A stretch of 64,000 nt of DNA from Epithemia pelagica. Its lineage: Eukaryota; Bacillariophyta; Bacillariophyceae; Surirellales; Surirellaceae. Below, in pieces: positions 32,001-40,700 of this stretch (the first letter of the stretch is position 1; every line of letters begins with the position of its first letter). The notes under the pieces were generated by a model. The model searched no databases. It saw nothing but the letters and a program-made list of their open reading frames with translations, and was not told the origin of the DNA. The DNA lies in NCBI GenBank assembly GCA_946965045.2, contig OX337240.1, forward strand, positions 620,001 to 684,000, written 5' to 3'. A program made the translations under genes and the position numbers.

Positions 32001-32404
32001 TGGTGATCGTCGAATATCACTGGCCGTGTTGTTGTGTCGGAGCTTACATAAAAGAATGTGTATCTTTTATTGTGGATTGTGACTTTGTGGCGGTACCAGC
32101 CAAACTTGTTTGATTCCGACACCTTAGTTTCGAAACAGAGTTTAAGAACAACATCTTTAGTCAAAACAAGATTCAGTCTGAATGTCGACAGTCCTGGCAG
32201 CCAAGTGTGCATGAAGTTCACAATCTGGGTGTCTTGGATCCACTTGTTGCAGAACCCAAACGAGGATGGGGAGCATTGCGTCTTAAAGACGTCAAGAATC
32301 TCTTGTGCCGATAAACTTCGTTCCATCCGAGACTGTGTTGCGTGGGATGAGTCGGATGATCGCGTCATTGAGTATGATGCCAACCCCGTACCTTGTAGCG
32401 CCAT
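29060..32404 (-). CDS. DDE transposase of the E1 transposon
   Basis: The start is set at the Met aligned with the E2 copy (32404), giving 1114 residues; a Met 10 codons upstream is followed by a stop in E2. The block KKYFTDRHENAENVAHRAAF...RWVQL and the catalytic region are typical of eukaryotic DDE superfamily endonucleases. Candidate acidic residues are Asp612 in IGQDESIYKQ, Asp751 in FLFDQSSGH and Asp782 in SMRDTQII. MMISAFVSRSWGF and KEGYWNYEYMALQ lie between them as expected. The first 140 residues (FGFCNKW, WLPGLS, YRHK) may be the DNA-binding part. The C-terminal 300 residues are basic and unrecognised. The frame is open throughout, so E1 could be autonomous and could mobilise E2. The exact superfamily is not settled. 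Confidence 0.85.
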   Translation of the reverse strand: MALQGTGLASYSMTRSSDSSHATQSRMERSLSAQEILDVFKTQCSPSSFGFCNKWIQDTQIVNFMHTWLPGLSTFRLNLVLTKDVVLKLCFETKVSESNKFGWYRHKVTIHNKRYTFFYVSSDTTTRPVIFDDHQEWLEAAETNTIRRSGRAKPTKRRNEESPGLREGTLNTSKQARNTSTPPAIKSTATQQHGQPPQIGDSPTEMQTSPPHDNTNQVLVGAIQHPELATDEIGHDHPQSLPIGFSVFESEMIQGLSQQMESACFDEPRNRRLFAGKCDSPGLSKRNLERWIETLERAISNVEALPNVVNKGDIFPLNQEQQQRVLLKATYLQLSYKIALLDMPHGRTWLNCISEAISKMEQIYGEKVKKHPKTIARFHRYFRENDSFPHPNYHVHIGKEPSPVLFVHIPEAKVKFECWAKENLSTLTTESALMYLRTTLLPDMHTMIVQECMDTNATPVSYEAFLASMKLSTISQSTAWRCIAAAGFVFKEHTKKYFTDRHENAENVAHRAAFVKKYFKWEELSYRWVQLPTEDAIKLENEGNAGKEKLLPNSFVFEYTDVTTGKQMREYHVDAFPSEFERYIKPENTIHNGNLSHRFPSDRKPVILIGQDESIYKQFSFSSKAWYTKDGATKMLPKDDGHGMMISAFVSRSWGFLMNGNPLLAASLFRINELRLHATHNKYVSTEAAVNLNGHTAKTPITNAQPFTRFFEYGADKEGYWNYEYMALQLEDIVDCLVVMFPAHDFVFLFDQSSGHGKQQSDGLNALNMNNDWGGAVPSMRDTQIIDQACLGPYNHDDKLRVGDVQHLVYQENDRGPVAKKGHRLNDAQRVASKNTHRTGRKKKRNLTKKELMAKLVRVMGPGMQRSFQSKNAGELQDLCKRSNIATVIEDDVIEEGWMNAAKGLFQVLWERGWIDPNNMIKYVKTTRDAWLEADKKTVKEAYQADYKKYSMVHLMSKCSDFKNKKSAMEKLAEDLSERHRCRIEILVSTKYHCEMAGEGIEYGWGYSKKVFCAFSLNEKKDKAAFLRCLTASLKKTTPEIMRKMSAKARRYMLAYLLYDQNSNNRDYAAAGLSYAEIEKMSKAIKCHRSAFDQDHGFISRLWRETQGSGAVET

Positions 32405-32677
32405 TGAGGGTGGTTCAAGTAAACCCAAAAGCATCCGGATGCAGCTCAGCTACAAGGTAGGCGGTTGGGATGGCCCTCCACCATGGTCGTTAGACAACAA
32501 CCGTTTTTTCATCATTTTCGACGGAATTCTAGCGTTCGGAAGCTGTCACACATCACGGTACGAATAAAAAAATTTATTATTCAGACACTGGGTTGTCACG
32601 AGTCGGACACTTTCATTCACTAGTCAGGCCAAACGCTATTGAGGATTATATTTTATGGTACTAAATCTACGAGGGGT
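32405..32677. promoter_or_regulatory. Transposase leader and right subterminal region of E1
   Basis: The stretch between the transposase start and the right TIR mirrors 33189-33461 of E2 with moderate divergence. It presumably holds the transposase promoter. Confidence 0.45.
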
Positions 32678-32713
32678 CTACGTCAGGAACATACTCCCTG
32701 AACTCAGCTTGTA
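32678..32713 (-). repeat. Right terminal inverted repeat of E1
   Basis: The stretch ends CTGAACTCAGCTTGTA. Its reverse complement equals the left end of E2 (33153-33188). Confidence 0.85.
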
Positions 32714-33152
32714 CGTACAATGACAAGAAGTTGTGTGAAAAGGACAGACAATACAAGAAGAGAATGATGAAGGTGTGGCAAGGGTTCCAGTCATGTATTG
32801 ACAAATGTCACAATTCTGACCCAGAGTCCTTTTTCATTGGGCCACACACTGGTTCGTTCAAGCAAAATGGGCAGTGCACGTGCAAGAAGTAGCTAGCAAT
32901 AACTAGGTAGTTCATATTCTATATAGAGTTTCATACTGTGTGCAATAGGAGCATCTTGCTTGCAGTCGTGCCATGTGAATGCTGCATAGTGTATACTCTA
33001 TGAAGTCTTGTGGAATTGTGGGGTCGAGGATGTGACGTATGTCTACATCACAGGAGTGGCGGGCGCGGGATTCACTTGCATGCTCTACTATGGCCCGCAT
33101 TACTCTCTATCAAAGAGTACGAAAAATTGACCAAAATCGACCCTCGACAGAA
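32714..33152. other. 439-bp host spacer between the head-to-head transposons
   Basis: This short unique stretch separates E1 and E2. Its first part stays open to a TAG at 32890-32892 and would code for a Lys/Cys-rich peptide (KKLCEKDRQYKKRMMKVW, FQSCIDKCHNSDPE, GQCTCKK). This may be the end of a disrupted host gene or chance. Nothing else was recognised. Confidence 0.5.
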
Positions 33153-33461
33153 TACAAGCTGAGTTCAGGGAGTATGTTCCTGACGTAGACCCCTCGTAGA
33201 TTTAGTACCATAGAGTATAATCCTTAATAGCGTTTGGCCTTACTAGTGAATGAAAGTGTCCGACTCGCGACTTCCCAGAGTCTTAGGATATATTTTTATG
33301 TGTTTTACTGTGTTGCGTGACAGCTTCCGAACGCTGGAATTCCGTCCAAAATGATGAAAAAACGGTTGTTGTCTAACGACCATGGTGGAGGGCCTCCCAG
33401 ACCCGTTGAACTGTTGCCGAGCTGCATCCGGATGCTTTAGGGTTTACTTGAACCACCCCCA
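33153..33461. promoter_or_regulatory. E2 left TIR and transposase leader
   Basis: TIR 33153-33188, then a leader related to 32405-32677. The in-frame ATG used upstream in E1 is followed by TAG here (GATGCTTTAG), supporting the downstream start at 33462. Confidence 0.5.
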
Positions 33462-35825
33462 ATGGGGCAACAGTTCAACGCATCGACATCATCCACAATG
33501 ACACGATCATCGGACTCACCTCACGCAGCACAGTCTCTGATGGAACGAAGTTTTTCTGGGAACAAGATTGTTGAACTGTTTCGGAAGCAGTGCTCACCCA
33601 CCGTGTTTGGATTCTGCAACAAGTGGTTCCGAGATGTCGAGCTTGTAGGATATATGAACACTTGGTTGCCAGGATTGTCTGTGCTGGAAATGAACCGTGC
33701 TTTCCGAAGAGAAAAAAGCATTGCGATGTGTTTCGATGATGTTGAAAAGCCAAACAAGTATGGCTTCTACCGCTACAGAGATACGATCAAAAGGGAACGC
33801 TTCACATTCTATTACATCTCTAAAGACACAACAACCCTGCCAGTGATGTTGGACGATCATCAAGAATGGCTGGAGGCTGCAGAAACGAACACGATTCGGC
33901 GGTCGGGACGAGCGAAGCCAACGAAGCGAAGGAACGAAGAGTCACCAGGGTTGCGTGAAGGCACGCTAAATACATCCAAGCAAGCAAGAAACACTTCAAC
34001 TCCACCAGCAATCAAGAGCACTGCAACGCAGCAACATGGTCAACCGCCACAAATTGGAGACAGCCCTACCGAAATGCAAACGTCACCACCTCACGACAAC
34101 ACAAATCAGGTGCTTGTTGGAGCAATCCAACATCCTGAATTGGCCACAGACGAAATCGGCCATGACCATCCACAGAGTTTGCCGATTGGTTTTTCAGTTT
34201 TCGAGAGTGAGATGATCCAAGGTCTATCGCAACAAATGGAAAGCGCCTGTTTTGATGAGCCAAGGAACCGTAGGCTCTTTGCCGGCAAATGCGATTCTCC
34301 AGGATTGTCAAAACGAAATCTTGAGCGATGGATAGAAACCCTTGAAAGGGCCATTTCCAACGTGGAGGCACTTCCGAATGTGGTTAACAAGGGAGACATC
34401 TTCCCCCTCAACCAGGAACAGCAACAGAGGGTACTGCTCAAGGCAACGTATTTACAACTTTCTTATAAGATAGCGTTGCTTGATATGCCACACGGTCGTA
34501 CATGGCTGAACTGCATAAGCGAAGCCATTAGCAAAATGGAACAGATTTATGGTGAAAAAGTAAAAAAACATCCCAAGACCATTGCTCGTTTTCACAGGTA
34601 CTTTCGGGAAAACGACAGTTTCCCTCATCCCAACTACCACGTTCATATTGGGAAAGAGCCATCGCCCGTCTTATTCGTTCACATACCTGAAGCAAAGGTA
34701 AAGTTTGAATGCTGGGCAAAGGAAAACCTGAGCACTCTTACAACAGAGTCTGCTCTAATGTACCTGAGGACAACATTGCTTCCGGATATGCATACCATGA
34801 TCGTACAAGAGTGCATGGATACGAATGCAACGCCAGTATCGTACGAGGCCTTCTTGGCATCGATGAAGCTTTCCACCATTTCGCAAAGCACAGCGTGGCG
34901 ATGTATGCTGCTGCAGGGTTCGTGTTCAAGGAACACACGAAAACATACTTCACTGATCGACACGAAAATGCTGAGAATGTTGCCCACAGAGCTGCTTTTG
35001 TCAAGAAGTACTTTAAGTGGGAAGAGCTGTCGTATCGGTGGGTGCAGCTCCCTACCGAGGATGCAATCAAACTTGAAAACGAAGGGAATGCGGGCAAGGA
35101 GAAGCTCTTGCCAAACAGCTTTGTATTTGAGTACACTGATGTAACAACAGGCAAGCAGATGCGGGAGTACCATGTTGATGCCTTCCCAAGCGAATTTGAA
35201 CGGTACATCAAACCAGAAAACACAATTCACAATGGAAACTTGTCACACAGGTTTCCCTCCGACCGCAAACCTGTCATCCTCATCGGCCAGGACGAATCGA
35301 TCTACAAGCAGTTTTCCTTCTCGTCTAAGGCATGGTACACTAAAGATGGCGCAACTAAAATGCTGCCAAAGGATGATGGACATGGGATGATGATCAGCGC
35401 TTTTGTAAGCCGATCATGGGGCTTCCTTATGAACGGAAACCCGTTGCTTGCTGCGAGTCTATTTCGGATTAATGAACTCCGTCTACATGCGACACACAAC
35501 AAATACGTCTCTACCGAGGCTGCAGTGAACCTCAATGGTCACACTGCCAAGACTCCAATTACCAATGCCCAACCGTTCACTCGCTTTTTTGAATACGGAG
35601 CAGATAAAGAGGGATATTGGAATTATGAATACATGGCCTTGCAGTTGGAGGATATTGTCGATTGCCTCGTGGTCATGTTCCCCGCCCATGACTTTGTCTT
35701 TTTGTTCGACCAAAGCAGTGGTCATGGAAAACAACAATCCGATGGGTTAAATGCTCTGAACATGAATAACGACTGGGGAGGAGCTGTTCCCAGCATGCGG
35801 GACACACAAATTATTGATCAAGCTT

Positions 35826-35830
35826 GCCTT
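35826..35830 (+). repeat. Target-site duplication of the copia insertion (left)
   Basis: GCCTT here and at 44151-44155. Removing one copy with the element restores the E1 transposase sequence exactly. Confidence 0.95.
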
Positions 35831-36588
35831 TGTTAGGATTCTCACCGAAAACTAGGTGGCGAAACCTACAACTCATCGAATGATGCTAGTATTTTATGGC
35901 ATCCAATGACATTTTCCTAAAAGTGAGAAAAGAATGTCGGCATGCTCGCGAAACTATAAATTTGGCCACGGCATGCTCGCAGTGCACGCGTTATCGGCGA
36001 CCGCTCGGATATTAACTATGGCCCAACACGTGCGCGCCCAAAACTATCAAGTGCGCGCCTCTACTATCCGAGTACGCGCATCCACGATTCGACCTAACGG
36101 TCTATGTAATCAAAGCACGAATCACGATCACGCGAGACCATATCTCTGTTCCCACAAATCCAAGAATGCAAACAGCAACGCGCCCAGGACAAGACTTATA
36201 CCACGACAAAGCAAGAGCTGTTGCATCCCATACATGTTATCCATCACCCTATACATCCAATATACACCAATGCCGGTCTACTCCAACCAGTGAGGACCTA
36301 TCACACCAGATCCATGGCCGTATGCAAGAGCCAGGACTTCGGCACCGTCAACCACCTTAGTTAGTAATCGTCTCACAATCATTAATATCACCATTTTAAC
36401 ACTCATCTTAAGACTAACCTCTTATCAGTGGACCGACTGCCCCCACCCACGGCGGACTTCGACTTGCAACTCTTCTCTGACCCGTGGAGGATTGTTGTAT
36501 CGGTTGGTGATTCGATTGTCGGCTCAGCGAGCCTTTTACCTATCCTAACTATCTGTCTAACCCCTGTTGAATCGAGAGAAGTTTATCA
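35831..36588 (+). repeat. 5' LTR of the copia element
   Basis: TG...CA bounded, 758 bp. A TATAAA at 35955-35960 within ACTATAAATTTGG is a candidate core promoter. GGCATGCTCGC occurs on both sides of it. Confidence 0.95.
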
Positions 36589-36626
36589 GATTAACAGTCT
36601 CATCGTTTATTTCCGAGAAGCTTTCG

Positions 36627-37382
36627 ATGTCTCACGACGATTCCAACCTCTCTATTCGACACATCTTTCATTCCTTCCAACAAAGCGGGGAGGAACTCCA
36701 TCCACCCGTGGCCCATCCGGGCGAGCCCTTGATTGAAACTCCGAAACCGACCCCGACTCAGGCCAGTGCTCCGAATCCCTTCCAGACCCCGGACCAAGTG
36801 GTCCAGCCTCCTTCGATCCCGACCCAACCTTCGACTCCGCCTCGCCGTTTGAACCCTACTCGCACCCGACGTACGAGCCGTCTTCTTACTGCGCATATCC
36901 GACACTTCCGCGAGCCGACTGAGTCGACTACCGACCCCGACGTGATCCGTTCCACAACCGAACGCGAGATCGATTTTCAGTCCGTCCAACCCGTGACTGA
37001 CCTTGAGGACATCCAACGACTTCTCGACCTCTTGAACCAGTGCTCGAGACGCCGTTTCATTGTCCAAGCCCTGTTGGGCAACCCTGTGGAACCCATCCGT
37101 ATTCGATTCATCTCCTTTGAACGTCCAACCAACTACTTCCACACCATCTGGATCGTCAACTCGACGACGAATCCGCTACCTACCCCGACTACTCGTCTCG
37201 ACGAGTACGTCTCCTTTGTTCACGAGATCCATCTCTGCCAGGATTTCCGTGCGACTATCTACCCTCTCTTCACTCAACACGTGAACCACTTGTTGGAAGA
37301 CGACGACGTTGAAGAACTAGCCACTACAGTGACCGATTCCGCATCTCGTCTTCAGTACCGAGCCGAAAGTGACCAAGAATAA
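36627..37382 (+). CDS. Extra open frame upstream of copia gag-pol, unknown function
   Basis: The frame codes for 251 residues from the ATG at 36627, 38 bp after the 5' LTR. The N-terminal 80 residues are rich in Pro and Thr (ETPKPTPTQASAPNPFQTP). A basic stretch follows (PPRRLNPTRTRRTSR), then a folded-looking region with regular hydrophobic spacing and an acidic end. No retroviral-type domain was recognised. Most copia elements have a single gag-pol frame, so a separate upstream frame is unusual. It lies 334 bp before gag-pol. The other side of that gap carries short direct repeats, so internal initiation or splicing would be needed. Confidence 0.6.
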   Translation: MSHDDSNLSIRHIFHSFQQSGEELHPPVAHPGEPLIETPKPTPTQASAPNPFQTPDQVVQPPSIPTQPSTPPRRLNPTRTRRTSRLLTAHIRHFREPTESTTDPDVIRSTTEREIDFQSVQPVTDLEDIQRLLDLLNQCSRRRFIVQALLGNPVEPIRIRFISFERPTNYFHTIWIVNSTTNPLPTPTTRLDEYVSFVHEIHLCQDFRATIYPLFTQHVNHLLEDDDVEELATTVTDSASRLQYRAESDQE

Positions 37383-37716
37383 GTAACTTTACGTAGTTTC
37401 TACACCAAACCAGACACAAGACCGAGTTCCGTCCAAGACTTAAACTCAACGCACATCCGGGTACCCTTGGTCGCACAACACGCCACACATTCCCGTCAAA
37501 TCGCGAAAATTCGGCGAAAATTTGTTGAAACTCGGCGAAAATTTGTCGGAATCAACGGAAATTTCCAGGAGTCGCACATCACAACACACATCCGGGTATC
37601 ACATACGTGGTACATACGTGGCACACGTGGTACATCCGGGTTCACATCACATCACACATTAAATAAACCACATCACACCGCACATTAAATAAACATCGAA
37701 CCAACCAAATAACATC
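37383..37716 (+). other. Leader between the two copia open frames
   Basis: This 334-bp stretch holds short direct repeats: CGGCGAAAATTTGT twice, ACATCCGGGT three times, ACGTGGTACA-type copies and CACATTAAATAAAC twice. It may contain translation or splicing signals for gag-pol; nothing specific can be shown. Confidence 0.5.
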
Positions 37717-40700
37717 ATGGAAGCGACACCTCCCAAGACACCGTTTACTCCTCCTGAGGACAAGTCAAGTCATATAACCGACCAAGATCTCTTCGACCAT
37801 ATAACTAAAGGCATCTTTGGTTGTAATGATGAACGAGCCCAATCACTTCAAAAGTGGATGCGACATCATGGTTTTGAACATATCCTTCATGTCCTCGACC
37901 ATGTTGCAACTGATCCCGAGGAGACACTCAAGGATCTCATGCAATACAAGGTTGGAAAGCAAGTCAACGACCTACAGACAAGTACAAGATTACAACTCAA
38001 ACTAATGGCATATTGGTTACTACAACAACGGCAACTCCAACATGGAAAACTACCCCGTGCTACATGGATGAACCTCACGAGGGACCAATATGACGATTGG
38101 AGGATCAACACCGACTTTACCAAGTCTGGTATGAACCAAGACCCAGTTTCTCCTCTGAAATCACCTGCACACTCCGTATCATCCCGATCTCCCACTACAT
38201 CCTCTACAACATCTCAATCCATGTTAGATCTCTCTGCTTTCAAGAAAGGAACCAAAAGAGATGCAACAGCATTTGAATCATTCAAAGACGAACGATACTT
38301 TGATTCGTTTTGGCGTGTATTCAAATCAACTGCGAAAGCACAAGGATTGTCGAATGTTCTTGATTTCAATTACAAGGTACCCAAGGATGACGAATGCGCA
38401 GAGTTACTTTTCCGAGAACAACAAGTCTTTGTATATTCTGTACTTGTACGTATTATCCAAACCGACCAAGGAAGAGCATACGTTCGAGAACATGAACATG
38501 ATGAAGATGCAAGAGCCGTCTTGAAGAAACTCCATGTTCTACACACTGAATCTGATCTAGCTAAGCGAGAAGTGTTACGCCTAACAAGCTACATTTCGAA
38601 TCTTCGACTGGATGACTCTTGGCGTGGTACAACTCGTCAGTTTCTCCTACATTTCCAAGAACAGCTACGACTCCTGGATAACCTTGTACCACTGTCGGAT
38701 CGTATCCATGACCATACAAGGATGACCTTCCTTATGCAAGCTGTTGAAAAAGTACCTGATTTAAGACGAGTCAAGATCTTGGATAACGTTGTCAACACAA
38801 AATCTGGAGCCAAGTCTCTCTGTTATCAATCATATTTCCGCCTGCTTCTTGATGCTGCTTTTGATCATGACCAAGCTACCCGAACTTCTGCGTCTAACCG
38901 TCGTCGTCATGTAAAGCAACATGAATTTCAGTTGGATGAACCTTTTGAACCAGTGGAGCCCCCTGACTACCAGATCAACAACACGAATATCCAATCCGAA
39001 AAGTTCCCAACTTCGTCGAAAATCAGCCTTCCAAGAGATGTATGGTTTAAACTCTCTGAAGAGGATCGGCAAATCATTGTCGACTTCAATAAATCCGTCC
39101 AAGATTCCCCGACAACTCCACGCAAGGTCCAAACACATTCTCTTGACATTGATCCTGAACCGGACCCTGATCCTGATGCCAACAACGTTGGTGATACCCA
39201 CCAAGATGCACCAGAACAAGATCCATTCGATACATCCTCTGATCCGGTTACCCAGTTCGTACACCAGGCTATTGCATCGACAGATATCAATCATCCAGCA
39301 TCTGATCTCAGCAACATCTTGTCAACTTCTACGACAAAGTCAAGTCCTAAAGTCAAGTTCAAGTCTTCTGCCGATCACAAGCAAAAGGTTCATATGTCAC
39401 GGTATCTATTCTCCCGCAAATCCACCTTTTCTGGTAATCAACTCATCGATCGAGGTGCCAATGGAGGCCTTGCAGGATCTGACATGCGCATCCTTGCCAA
39501 AACCGGACGTCATATTACCATCGTAGGTATTGACAATCATGAATTGACTGGCCTTCCAGTTGTTACCTGTGCTGCCAAGTTTGATACAAGTGATGGACCC
39601 ATTATTGGTATCTTCAATGAGTATGCCCACTATGGAAAGGGTTTATCTATCCATGCCCCAGCGCAATTTGAACATTTCGGCCTATCTGTCGACGAACGAT
39701 CCGTCAAGGTTGATGGCAAACAACGCATTACTACCCTTGATGGACGTGCATTGCCCTTACGAATCAAGGATGGCCTTGCATACATTCAATCTCTGGGAAT
39801 CCCTTCTGATGACGATATGGATAAATATCCGCATATTGTGTTCACTTCACCCCATATCTGGGATCCTTCTGTACTTGACCATACCCATCCAGACCCCCAT
39901 CAAGACCCTGCACCGAACTGGACATCTGTGGAGACTGATGGTAGTATGGAAACGTACCCCTATGACCAATATGGGGAGTATACCGATCGCGTTGTATGCA
40001 CTTTGAATCTCCTCCTTGATCTCCCATATGATCATGGCCCCGATACACCTTCCTTCTTTTCCATCTATGCTGATCAAGATGGCAACGACCCCACACTTCA
40101 TGCGTCTGTCCACAAGCTCTACAAGGAACAATACGACTGGAAGAAATTTCGCCCTTTCTTTGGGTGGCAATCGGAAGATGTAATCGCAGATACGTTCAAG
40201 CATACAACTCGTCATGGACACATTTCCTTTGACCAGGATACCTTGAAGAAACATTTTAAGGCCCGGAATCCTATCCTTAACCTACCACGACGGCATGAAC
40301 CCGTTGCCACTGACTCCATCTTCTCCGACACCCCGGCTGTTAACCATGGTGGCAAGATTGCTCAGATTTTTGTTGGTCGTGATACTTTGGTTACTGACAT
40401 TTATGGTATCAAATCTACCAAGCAATTCGTCAATACCCTCCAGGATAACATTCGTACACGTGGTGTCATGGAGACTTTGATCAGTGATGGTGGTTCGTCA
40501 CTTATTTCCCACAAGGTCAAGGATATTCTTCGCACCCTTCTGATTGGTGAATACCGTTCCGAGCCCTATCATCAACACCAGAACAAAGCTGAGAACCGCT
40601 ACCAGACCGTTAAGCGTATGACCAACGCTATCATGAATGCCTCTGGTTGCCCTGCTTCTGCATGGTTACTTTGTTTAGAATATGTGTGTGACCTCCTCAA

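Larger units (their letters stand above)
22952..32713. mobile_element. Large TIR DNA transposon E1 (intact genes, SET-dioxygenase cargo)
   Basis: This 9762-bp element has 36-bp terminal inverted repeats, 22952-22987 and 32678-32713, that begin TACAAGCTGAGTTCAG and both contain TGTTCCTGACGTAG; about four positions differ. It carries four genes: an unknown 185-aa gene (minus), an unknown 279-aa gene (plus), a SET-2OG dioxygenase gene (minus) and a DDE transposase (minus). A second copy, E2, lies head to head at 33153-51804, which fixes the ends and shows that all four genes travel together. No target-site duplication was found around either copy, so the superfamily is open. Confidence 0.87.

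Noticed and set aside
35934-36293. 119-codon frame inside the copia LTR (also at 43496-43855)
   Set aside because: Presence in both LTRs reflects LTR identity only. It has no recognisable content and overlaps the putative promoter.
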